NCBI GenBank assembly: GCA_031279715.1
Contig: JAITHY010000150.1
Location: 1 to 14,123 of the forward strand
From: Verrucomicrobiales bacterium
GTDB taxonomy: Bacteria; Verrucomicrobiota; Verrucomicrobiia; Methylacidiphilales; JAAUTS01
Direction: 5' to 3'
Length of the DNA: 14,123 nt
Below are positions 7,925 to 14,123 of the stretch, piece by piece. The position numbers were made by a program, and so were the translations under genes. Numbering within the stretch: position 1 is the first letter of the stretch; the number at the start of each line of letters is the position of its first letter. The notes beneath the pieces are model-generated. The model saw only the letters and a program-made list of their open reading frames with translations, did not search any database and was not told where the DNA came from.

Positions 7925-9808
7925 TTACTCCTCGTTTTTGTCACTTGTTTCATCGTCCGGCAGCAGCGCGTCGCGGTAGCGGTAATACAAGAACGACGCG
8001 CCGGTCAGCAAAATGCCGAGCACGAGGAACGAAACAATGCGGAACGGCTTGTCCACGCCCGCCATGTCGAACAGAAACACCTTCAGCGTGGTCAGCGCGA
8101 ACAGCGCGATGGCGGTGAGCCGCGCGGCGGCGGATTTTTTCACAAAACCGGTGACCATCAGCGCGATGGAATACAGCGCCCACAGCACCGAGAGCGCCGC
8201 CGTCCGCGCGCCGCCGCTGAAGAACGAGCCAACCTCGACGTTGAGCGCGAAGAACAGCGTCGCGCCGGACAACACGTAAAACAACGCGCCGGCGTCGGCA
8301 TGCCGCGTCCGCAACATCCGCGCCGCCGCGAACAACGCCGCCAGCGCGACGCTGACGGTCACGAGCCGGCTGACCAGCAGCGACGTGCAAGGCTCGATGC
8401 GAAACTCCAGCCAGTCAAAACCGAACAATGCCGCGTAATCGTGGCCTATCAATTTGCCGAGCACGCCGACCATCAGCAACACCGACGTCCAGCGCAGGCC
8501 GTTGTGACTGAGCCTCAGCGCCGCCCACAACATCGCCGCACCCTCCGCCATCCAGAAAATAATAATCCAAAATCCACTGAATAATATCGGCACGGTGACG
8601 GTCAAAAACAGCAGCGCCAGCGCCAGTGGCAACACCAGCCCGCCGCGGTTGGCGGGATTGCGGCGGTGCAGTTGCCACGCCAGCAAGAGGAACACGCCCG
8701 CGTAGAGCGCGCTGGCGAGGGCGGCGGCGGGCAGGTCGGTGTGCTGTTTAATCATGCCATAGACGAAGCCAAACGCGATGAAGCTGTTGACGGCGCTGAT
8801 GGTGAAATCGCCCGCGCCGGAGCCGCGCTCGTTTTTGAAATAAAATAAAAACGGCGCGATGGCATAAACGAGGAAAAAAATATTGGCGTAAACCAGCGCC
8901 GGCCAGAACAGCGCGTCGGCGTAATACTCGAAATGCCAGCCCGTGAAAATCGCCCACGTGAACACGAAACCGAGCCAGTTGAGCAAGCGCCAGCCTTTGT
9001 GCCACGCCAGCCACGCGACGCCGCCGCCGAGGATGGCGAGGTAGGAAAACAGAACGTGGTAATTGTTCTCGCCGGAGCCGAGCAAAACCGGCGCGAGAAA
9101 CCCGCCGAGGATGCCGACGACGGCGAGCCATTTGTTATCGCAAGCCAGCGACAAAATTCCCGCGAACGCCGTGACGACCACCATCAGCAGGAACGCGGCG
9201 GGCTGCGAGATTAAATGAAAGAGCGCGAATCCCGCGTAAGTGGCGGCGTACAACACCGCCACGCCGCCGCCGATGAGTGTCAGCCCGAAGCCGTCGAATT
9301 TTTTGCGGCGGAACAATTCGCCGAGGCCGAACAGGACAAAGCCCGCGAGGTAAGACAGCGCAACGCGCCCGGCGGGGCCGATGAGATTGCCGTCGAAGAT
9401 GGTTTTCAAAAACAGCGCGACCGCGATGACCACGCACATCACCCCGGTCACCAGCATCCAGCGCATCCCGATGCTGACCTCGGAGAGCGGCCCTTTGCCC
9501 TTCGCTGACAGCGAGGCTGCCGCCACCGGCGTTTCCGCGACCGCCAGCGGCGGGATTTTTTCCCCCGCCGGCAACGGCGGTGGCGCGCTGGCCGTCACCG
9601 ATTTTTTCACCGTCAGCGCGGCTGTTAAATTCGTCTCCGTTTGGGCAATGCTGTCGCGCAATTCATCCAACGTTTGATTGACCGACTCCCGCGTTTGCGT
9701 CACCCGCCGGCGTAAATTTTCCAGCGCCGCGAACGGTTGCAGATTAAGCCCGCATTGCCGGCAAATTGCATTGTAACCATTTTCCGTCGAACAGGTCGGA
9801 CATTTCAT
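7925..9808 (-). CDS. DUF2339-type multi-spanning membrane protein with N-terminal zinc ribbon
   Basis: A 627-residue protein. The N-terminus has a zinc ribbon with C3, C6, C16 and C19 (MKCPTCS...AICRQCG). Residues about 25-65 look like a short coiled coil (LENLRRRVTQTRESVNQTL), then a proline/alanine linker, and from about 115 to the end almost continuous hydrophobic helices, perhaps 15 or more. Landmarks typical of DUF2339 are GPAGRVALSYLAGFVLFGLGE, LTLIGGGVAVLYAATYAGF and LAVVGILGGFLAPVLLGSG. The function of the family is unknown. It is the first gene of a pair with the DUF3999-like gene, so the two probably act together in the envelope. No Shine-Dalgarno site precedes the start at 9808. 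The C-terminus DDETSDKNEE is acidic. Membrane segments between 8370 and 9270 have few exact copies of the dispersed word, mostly one-base variants. Confidence 0.85.
   Translation of the reverse strand: MKCPTCSTENGYNAICRQCGLNLQPFAALENLRRRVTQTRESVNQTLDELRDSIAQTETNLTAALTVKKSVTASAPPPLPAGEKIPPLAVAETPVAAASLSAKGKGPLSEVSIGMRWMLVTGVMCVVIAVALFLKTIFDGNLIGPAGRVALSYLAGFVLFGLGELFRRKKFDGFGLTLIGGGVAVLYAATYAGFALFHLISQPAAFLLMVVVTAFAGILSLACDNKWLAVVGILGGFLAPVLLGSGENNYHVLFSYLAILGGGVAWLAWHKGWRLLNWLGFVFTWAIFTGWHFEYYADALFWPALVYANIFFLVYAIAPFLFYFKNERGSGAGDFTISAVNSFIAFGFVYGMIKQHTDLPAAALASALYAGVFLLLAWQLHRRNPANRGGLVLPLALALLFLTVTVPILFSGFWIIIFWMAEGAAMLWAALRLSHNGLRWTSVLLMVGVLGKLIGHDYAALFGFDWLEFRIEPCTSLLVSRLVTVSVALAALFAAARMLRTRHADAGALFYVLSGATLFFALNVEVGSFFSGGARTAALSVLWALYSIALMVTGFVKKSAAARLTAIALFALTTLKVFLFDMAGVDKPFRIVSFLVLGILLTGASFLYYRYRDALLPDDETSDKNEE
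7928..7933 (-). promoter_or_regulatory. Ribosome binding site of the DUF3999-like gene
   Basis: GAGGAG on the - strand, 5 bases before the ATG at 7922. It lies inside the last codons of the DUF2339-type gene, whose TAA stop falls between the site and the ATG, indicating translational coupling. Confidence 0.8.
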
Positions 9809-10002
9809 AGGTTGTCATTGTTAGCGACCCGCGGGGCTTGCACAATTGAATTCGCGAATAATTATTAAAATTAATGGGAATAACTTATTCACCGGCGGTC
9901 ATGGATGGCGGCGCGGTTGTTCGCAAACTATTCACAGCGCGGGCCGGTGGCGCCGAAGGTTTGGCTTTTCACTGTCAGCGGGCGGTCTAAATTTGCCGTC
10001 CC
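9809..10002. promoter_or_regulatory. AT-rich divergent control region between the DUF2339-type gene and dnaB
   Basis: About 190 bases without a gene. A sharply AT-rich block at 9844-9890 stands out against the GC-rich surroundings and contains TAAAAT (9866-9871), a 5/6 match to a -10 box but without a well-placed -35 box. A second weak -10, TCTAAA at 9986-9991, lies 12 bases before the dnaB ATG. One dispersed-word copy in full form (TCACTGTCAGCG) lies at 9969-9980. No Shine-Dalgarno site is seen for either gene. Confidence 0.4.
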
Positions 10003-11439
10003 ATGATTGCCGCCAATCCCGCTGACTATGGTCTCGCCAAACCGCGCAAGCCGTTTGAGATTTCGTTCAACATCGAGTCGCTGCCCGCCATCCACAGCCC
10101 GGAGGCTGAACGCGCGGTGCTCGGCGCGATGCTCTCGGAGCCGGAGCAGGTGATTGACCTGGCGGAAGAGTCGCTGACGGCGGAGGACTTTTTCCAGCCC
10201 GCGCACCAAACTCTGTTTCGCGCGCTGTCCGACATGCGCGCGCGCGGCGTGGCCATTGATCCGTCCACGCTGTTGTTGTACCTTGAGGACCGCAAGCTCG
10301 GCGACGCGGTCGGCGGGGTGCAGTTGCTGGGGGAATTGTCCGCCGCCATCGTCAGCGTGCTCACCGCGCCAAGCCACATTCAGGCGGTGCGGCAAAAAAG
10401 CATCCTGCGTCATTTGCAGGAGGCGTGCGCGAAAATCGTGTACGATTCGCAGGAGCGCCAGCACGAGCTGGAGCAAGTCCTGGACGAGGCGGAAAAGATG
10501 GTTTTTGAAATCACCGACCGCGGCGTGGCCAATTCCATGGTCAGCTCCAAGGAGGTGGTGTACAAGACCATCGAAATCATTGAGCGCACGATGAAAATGA
10601 AAGGACGTTACGACGGCCTCGCCACCGGTTTCAACGAACTTGACAAACTCACCACCGGTTTCAAGCCTGGTGAAATGATTGTCATCGCCGCGCGCCCAGG
10701 CGTTGGCAAAACCGCGCTGGCGCTGTCCATGGCGAAGAATTTTATCAAGGAACGCTACGACGAAAAACAGGAGCGCTTCGTCAAACCCGGTTATCCCGTC
10801 GCGTTTTTCAGCCTTGAAATGACGGCGGAGCAACTGATGCTGCGCCTGCTTGCGTCTCTGGCGGACGTGCGCTTGCAAAGCATCCGCGATGGCAAGCTCA
10901 ACCAGTATGAACTTGACAAGCTGATGCTGATTGCCGAGGACACCGCCGAAATGCCGCTGTTCATCGACGAGTCAAGTTTGCTGTCCATCAACCAACTGCG
11001 CGCCAAGGCCCGCCGCATGAAAAAACTGCACGACATTCAAATCATCATCATTGATTACTTGCAGTTGCTCACCTCCAGCAGCGAGAAGGCAAAGGACAAC
11101 CGGCAGGTCGAGGTCGCCGAAATCTCGCGCGGCATCAAGGCGCTGGCGAAGGAGTTGAAAGTGCCGATTATCGTGCTCGCGCAGCTCAACCGCAAGCCTG
11201 AGGAAGGCAACCAGGAGCCGGCGTTGCACCACCTGCGCGAGTCCGGCTCCATCGAGCAGGACGCTGACGTTGTGCTCCTCCTCAGCCGCACATTTGAGAA
11301 AGAGGAAGGCGACAGCAGCCGCGGCATCAAGGCGACGCTGAACATCGCCAAGCAACGCAACGGCACCACCGACAAGCTGCACCTCCGCTTCATCGGCGAA
11401 TACACCCGCTACGAGGACGAACCGCGCGAAACGGCTTAA
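10003..11439 (+). CDS. dnaB: Replicative DNA helicase DnaB
   Basis: A 478-residue hexameric replicative helicase. The N-terminal domain (about 25-125) starts with IHSPEAERAVLGAML, followed by the linker helix and the RecA-like domain from about 200. Walker A is ARPGVGKT (230-237, K236), Walker B is IIIIDYLQLL with D351, and the later motifs include LAQLNRKPE and LRESGSIEQDADVVLLLSR, which carry the usual sensor and DNA-loop residues. It unwinds DNA at the replication fork and recruits primase. The sequence is ordinary for the family and shows no intein. The start at 10003 follows the spacing of the family; no ribosome site is seen. It converges with corA: the two stop codons share the palindrome TTAA, a 4-base overlap. 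The dispersed word is absent for about 700 bases across the most conserved helicase motifs (10550-11260). Confidence 0.97.
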   Translation: MIAANPADYGLAKPRKPFEISFNIESLPAIHSPEAERAVLGAMLSEPEQVIDLAEESLTAEDFFQPAHQTLFRALSDMRARGVAIDPSTLLLYLEDRKLGDAVGGVQLLGELSAAIVSVLTAPSHIQAVRQKSILRHLQEACAKIVYDSQERQHELEQVLDEAEKMVFEITDRGVANSMVSSKEVVYKTIEIIERTMKMKGRYDGLATGFNELDKLTTGFKPGEMIVIAARPGVGKTALALSMAKNFIKERYDEKQERFVKPGYPVAFFSLEMTAEQLMLRLLASLADVRLQSIRDGKLNQYELDKLMLIAEDTAEMPLFIDESSLLSINQLRAKARRMKKLHDIQIIIIDYLQLLTSSSEKAKDNRQVEVAEISRGIKALAKELKVPIIVLAQLNRKPEEGNQEPALHHLRESGSIEQDADVVLLLSRTFEKEEGDSSRGIKATLNIAKQRNGTTDKLHLRFIGEYTRYEDEPRETA

Positions 11440-12431
11440 AACCAGTTCTTCTTCTTAATCCACAGCCACATCAGCACCATGCTGATGATGGTCAGCGCTA
11501 TCATCAGCCAGTACGCCCACGGAAAATCCAGCTCCGGCATAAACCGAAAATTCATCCCGTACCAGCCGCCGATGATGATGGGCGGCAGCGTAATCGCCGT
11601 CAGCGCCGTCAACACCTTGATGCCCTCGCTTGATTGGTACGAAGTTTTGTTAATATACACGTCCAGCGACCCCAGCAGCCGCTCGTTCAGCGAGGACGCC
11701 GCCTGCTCGATTTGGTTCAAGTCATCATGCAAGTCGCGGTAATACGGAATCAAAATCGGACGGATGAATTTGTTCTCCCCGCGCGACAGCCGGTACACCA
11801 CCTCCCGCTGCGGGCGCACAATCTGCCGCAACGCGCTCAAATCCTTGCGGAAACCCAGCATCTCCCGCATCACCTCCTTCGCGCCAAGCTTGCGCTCCTG
11901 GGCCACGTCATCGTCCAGCAACAAATCCTCCAAATCGTCCAGCTCGCGCCCAAGCTCGGAAATCACCGGCTTGTAATAATCCGTCAGCAAATCCAGCAGC
12001 GTGTGCGCCAGCCGGTCGGGACCGCGGGCGATTGGCGCCACGCCCTTCCCGCCGCACCGCTCCATCGCCGCGCGAATGGGCCGCAATTCCTGCCGATGAT
12101 ACGTCACCAAAAACTCCTTCCCGATGAACAAATTCAACTCGTGCGTGTGAAATTTTTCATCCTTGTGAAAATCCACCGCGTGCATCACCAAAAAACTGTA
12201 GTCGTCGTAATCCTCCAATTTCGGAATGGGGCTGACCGTGACGCAATCCTCGATGGACAGCGGGTGAAACTGAAACAACGTCTCCAGCACCGCCCTGGTC
12301 TCCTCCTCCGTCGGCTGGTCGAGGTCAACCCAGATAATCAGCCCCTTGTCAAACCGCACCAGCCGCAACGCGTCGAGGTCCAGATTTTCCGCCGCCAATT
12401 TTCCCTCGCTAAAGACAAACGACCGAATCAT
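11436..12431 (-). CDS. corA: CorA-type magnesium/cobalt transporter
   Basis: 331 residues from the ATG at 12431. The signature YGMN is at 291-294, between the two C-terminal helices (about 268-290 and 305-327), and the protein ends with a basic KKKNWF tail. The N-terminal cytoplasmic domain contains IIWVDLDQPTEEE, FHPLSIEDC and YSFLVMHAVDF, as expected. The family forms pentameric membrane channels for Mg2+ import. A TTG start at 12452 is possible in frame, but MIRSFVFSEGK is the normal family N-terminus, so I use the ATG. Upstream lies the flavoprotein gene in the same direction, with a gap of about 117 bases containing one dispersed-word octamer (12480-12487). The 3' end overlaps dnaB by 4 bases. 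Confidence 0.95.
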   Translation of the reverse strand: MIRSFVFSEGKLAAENLDLDALRLVRFDKGLIIWVDLDQPTEEETRAVLETLFQFHPLSIEDCVTVSPIPKLEDYDDYSFLVMHAVDFHKDEKFHTHELNLFIGKEFLVTYHRQELRPIRAAMERCGGKGVAPIARGPDRLAHTLLDLLTDYYKPVISELGRELDDLEDLLLDDDVAQERKLGAKEVMREMLGFRKDLSALRQIVRPQREVVYRLSRGENKFIRPILIPYYRDLHDDLNQIEQAASSLNERLLGSLDVYINKTSYQSSEGIKVLTALTAITLPPIIIGGWYGMNFRFMPELDFPWAYWLMIALTIISMVLMWLWIKKKNWF

Positions 12432-12548
12432 AAGATGCCAACGATAACGCAAATCTCAAATCGCAAAAGTGAAAACTTGCCGCTGACGGTCAACGGCGAC
12501 CCCGCGCGCCATGCCGCCGGGAGTCGCAAAGCCCGGCGCGAAATTGTT
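12432..12548. other. Intergenic region between the flavoprotein gene and corA
   Basis: About 117 bases, likely with the corA promoter; no clear promoter boxes. It contains CCGCTGACGGTCA (dispersed word) at 12480-12492 and a hairpin next to the flavoprotein stop. Confidence 0.4.
12515..12538 (-). terminator. Hairpin downstream of the flavoprotein gene
   Basis: Perfect 7-bp inverted repeat CGCCGGG / CCCGGCG with a 10-base loop, 11 bases past the stop at 12549. No T run follows, so it is either a weak terminator or an RNA 3'-end stabiliser. Confidence 0.33.
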
Positions 12549-13787
12549 TCAACCGGCCAGCGCCCGGCCCGCCAGCCAGCCGGTGGTCCAGGCGTTTTGA
12601 AAATTGAAGCCGCCGGTGAGTCCGTCAACATCAAGAATTTCCCCGGCGAAATACAAATTGGGGCGGAGCTTGCTTTGCATCGTGCGAAAATCGACCTCGC
12701 GCGTCGGGATTCCGCCGCAGGTGACCATTTCCTCCCTGCCCGCGCTTTTGCCGGTGACGGGAAATTGGCTCGCGGTCAGCGCGCGCGCCAAAGCGGTTTC
12801 CTCGAATTTTCGGAGATCGTGCCAGTGACGGTCAGCGGGAATTTCCGCGCCCCGCGCCAGCCACTCCCAGAGGCGCCGGGGAATGTTAAATTGCGGATCG
12901 TTGCAAAGCCGGCGTTGGCCGGCTCGCCGGCGCTTGGCGGTGAATTGTTGCCCGACATCGCGCCCGCCGGTCCAATCAACGCTGACGGTGAAACGATAAT
13001 TTTCCCCGGCGAACAATCGCGCGCCCCACGCGGACAATTTCAAAATCGCGGGGCCGCTTAAGCCCTCGTGGGTGATGAGCAGCGCGCCGCTTTGTTGCAA
13101 ACCCGCGGCGCTGACGGTGACATTTTGCGCCGTTACGCCGGCGAGATTTTTCAACCGTTCATCCCTGACGCGAAAACTGAACAGCGACGGCACGGGCGCT
13201 GATGATGAGTGCCCCAGCGACTCCGCCAGCCGCGCGCCGCCGGCGTTGCGGGCGCCGCCGCACGCCAGCAGCAAACGGCTGGCAACGAGACACTCACCAT
13301 CAGCGAGCGTCAGGGCGAAACGCCCGTCCGGTTGTCGCGCCACGGCGCTGACGGCGGCATTCAGACGGACGCTGACGTTCAGACGCCGCGCCTCGCGGGT
13401 GAGGCAGTCCACGATGCTTTGCGCGCTGTTGCTGACGGGGAAGACACGACCGTCAGCCTCGGTTTTGAGCGGGACGCCTCGTGATTCAAACCAGGCCATG
13501 GTGTCGCGCGGCTGGAATTTGTGAAACGCGCCGAGCAGTTCCCTTTTCCCGCGCGGGTAAAATTTCACCAACTCGCGCGGCACAAAACAGGCGTGAGTCA
13601 CGTTGCACCGCCCGCCGCCGCTGATGCTCACCTTGCGCAACACCTGATTGGCGGACTCCATGATGGTGACGGGCAGCGCGGGGCTGGCGTCCTTCACCGT
13701 CAGCCCCGCGAAAAATCCTGCCGCCCCGCCGCCGACGATAATGAGATGAGGTGTTGAGACCACAATGTTTATTAGCCACAAAACCAT
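12549..13787 (-). CDS. FAD-dependent flavoprotein, HI0933/BaiN-like family
   Basis: 412 residues from the ATG at 13787. The FAD Rossmann motif GGGAAG is at 19-24, followed by E44 as ribose contact, and then the family signature KVSISGGGRCNVTH at 52-65. Further landmarks are FESRGVPLKTEADGRVFPVS, LLACGG, and THEGLSGPAILKLS. The C-terminus LYFAGEILDVDGLTGGFNFQNAWTTG is diagnostic. Length is normal for the family (about 400). Members are annotated NAD(P)/FAD-dependent oxidoreductase; BaiN-type enzymes have been proposed to reduce steroids, but the substrate here is unknown. The frame stays open up to 13967, but the upstream residues look like leader sequence, not protein. No Shine-Dalgarno site is visible; GTG at 13763 is an alternative start nearer to the Rossmann strand. 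The gene has nine or more dispersed-word copies, giving TVSAAG and FTVSVD. Confidence 0.92.
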   Translation of the reverse strand: MVLWLINIVVSTPHLIIVGGGAAGFFAGLTVKDASPALPVTIMESANQVLRKVSISGGGRCNVTHACFVPRELVKFYPRGKRELLGAFHKFQPRDTMAWFESRGVPLKTEADGRVFPVSNSAQSIVDCLTREARRLNVSVRLNAAVSAVARQPDGRFALTLADGECLVASRLLLACGGARNAGGARLAESLGHSSSAPVPSLFSFRVRDERLKNLAGVTAQNVTVSAAGLQQSGALLITHEGLSGPAILKLSAWGARLFAGENYRFTVSVDWTGGRDVGQQFTAKRRRAGQRRLCNDPQFNIPRRLWEWLARGAEIPADRHWHDLRKFEETALARALTASQFPVTGKSAGREEMVTCGGIPTREVDFRTMQSKLRPNLYFAGEILDVDGLTGGFNFQNAWTTGWLAGRALAG

Positions 13788-13982
13788 GGGAGGGATATCA
13801 CAATTTTTTTCAAAAAAAATCTTGACGTTGCGCTGAGGGTCGCGTAATTTCATCGTCATTGCGGCCAAAAGCCTGTTGTCAATGTTGGTAAAAATTTTGG
13901 AAAATTCAGCCACGTTGGCAAGAAAGGCAAAGCCCGCAAGCCGCTGACAATGATGGACATGAGTCACAACATAATGGCATCG
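13788..13982. promoter_or_regulatory. AT-rich leader region upstream of the flavoprotein gene
   Basis: About 195 bases without a supported gene. It has a run of seven T followed by C and eight A at 13804-13819, a perfect-consensus TTGACA on the - strand at 13882-13877 with only a poor -10 partner (AATGAC), and a TTGACG/TAATTT pair on the + strand (13822, 13845). One dispersed-word octamer lies at 13941-13948. The promoter of the flavoprotein gene is probably here. Confidence 0.4.
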
Positions 13983-14054
13983 CGCTCACGCGCTCACGCG
14001 CTCACGCGCTCACGCGCTCACGCGCTCACGCGCTCACGCGCTCACGCGCTCACG
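13983..14054. repeat. Tandem octamer repeat, nine perfect copies of CGCTCACG
   Basis: Nine uninterrupted identical 8-bp units, 72 bases, preceded by a half-unit CG at 13981-13982. The period is not a multiple of three and no gene is supported across it. The unit differs from the dispersed word CGCTGACG by one base. Perfect copies suggest recent slippage. Confidence 0.97.
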
Positions 14055-14056
14055 GC

Positions 14057-14123
14057 TTAACCTTTGGTCTTTTTTTTCGGGCGGAGCTGTGTCCTGGCAT
14101 AAACGTCCCCGATATGGAACGCG
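14057..14123 (-). CDS. Possible C-terminal end of an unidentified gene
   Basis: A - strand frame is open from the right edge and ends at TAA (14059-14057), immediately before the tandem octamer array. It reads AFHIGDVYARTQLRPKKKTKG, a plausible basic protein tail. At 21 codons this can also be chance, and I do not recognise the family. Confidence 0.3.
   Translation of the reverse strand, partial: AFHIGDVYARTQLRPKKKTKG

Larger units (their letters stand above)
198..13948. repeat. Dispersed short motif, core GCTGAC, consensus close to CCGCTGACRGTGA
   Basis: About 75 exact core copies on both strands, counted by eye, spread from 198 to 13948. The exact 12-mer CGCTGACRGTGA is at 2267, 2586, 3212, 3266, 3989, 4838, 6126, 6597, 7234, 9607, 9969, 12980 and 13109 (either strand). 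It lies in coding and intergenic DNA alike. One-base variants (GCTGAT, GCTCAG) are also common. See findings. Confidence 0.85.

Noticed and set aside
12432..12452. TTG start for corA at 12452
   Set aside because: MIRSFVFSEGK from the ATG at 12431 matches the usual family start.
11634..13061. Long + strand open frame (475 codons) opposite corA and the flavoprotein gene
   Set aside because: It is antisense to two well-recognised genes, its composition is rich in Q, R, H and P, and it shows no domain. It is a shadow of high-GC codon use.
13788..13967. N-terminal extension of the flavoprotein to 13967
   Set aside because: The extra 60 residues have no family counterpart, and the DNA is AT-rich with homopolymer runs typical of a leader.
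13983..14054. Octamer array as a CRISPR
   Set aside because: Units are 8 bp, contiguous and without spacers; no cas genes are present.
1..14123. Insertion sequences, prophage, tRNA, rRNA or defence systems
   Set aside because: No transposase, integrase, terminal repeats, tRNA-like cloverleaf, or defence gene could be recognised; all main genes are housekeeping or DUF envelope genes.

Overview
The window is GC-rich (about 60% G+C), densely packed and bacterial. It carries core metabolic, replication and repair genes with almost no mobile DNA. The CorA N-terminus (MIRSFVFSEGK), the paired DUF2339/DUF3999-type envelope genes, the scarcity of Shine-Dalgarno sites and the general gene style suggest Verrucomicrobiota or a relative. 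That placement is inference from memory of the families, not from a search.

Layout from left to right. Positions 1-152 (-) hold the 5' end of a MenG/UbiE-type methyltransferase cut by the window edge. A tight + strand run follows: manA (296-1234), a YihY/BrkB-type membrane protein (1240-2094) and an M32 carboxypeptidase (2104-3582). Facing it on the - strand is recQ (6872-5040), then a small lipoprotein (4994-4365) and a Nif3-family protein (4361-3603), the last two coupled. Another - strand pair follows: a large DUF2339-type multi-TM protein with an N-terminal zinc ribbon (9808-7925), then a DUF3999-like exported protein (7922-7056). dnaB (10003-11439, +) converges on corA (12431-11436, -) with a 4-bp stop-codon overlap. 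Upstream of corA is an HI0933/BaiN-like flavoprotein (13787-12549, -). The right end has an AT-rich leader, nine perfect tandem copies of CGCTCACG (13983-14054), and possibly the last codons of another - strand gene.

The genes do not form one pathway. They are housekeeping functions: sugar phosphate interconversion, quinone methylation, peptide turnover, replication and repair helicases, magnesium transport and a flavoprotein.

The most striking thing is not a gene. A short word, core GCTGAC (reverse GTCAGC), is scattered through the whole window. I count about 75 exact copies by eye on the two strands, where roughly ten would be expected for this base composition. The full form is close to CCGCTGAC followed by RGTGA: the exact 12-mer CGCTGACRGTGA occurs 13 times, and three copies are perfect 13-bp palindromes (GCTGACNGTCAGC). 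It is found in essentially every gene, in both orientations, in more than one reading frame, and in the larger intergenic gaps. It leaves a visible mark on the proteins as recurrent T-V-S, L-T-V-S, F-T-V-S and A-D-S tetrapeptides. This looks like a very high-density genome-wide iterated motif, comparable in concept to cyanobacterial HIP1 or to DNA uptake sequences. I know of no described motif with this sequence.
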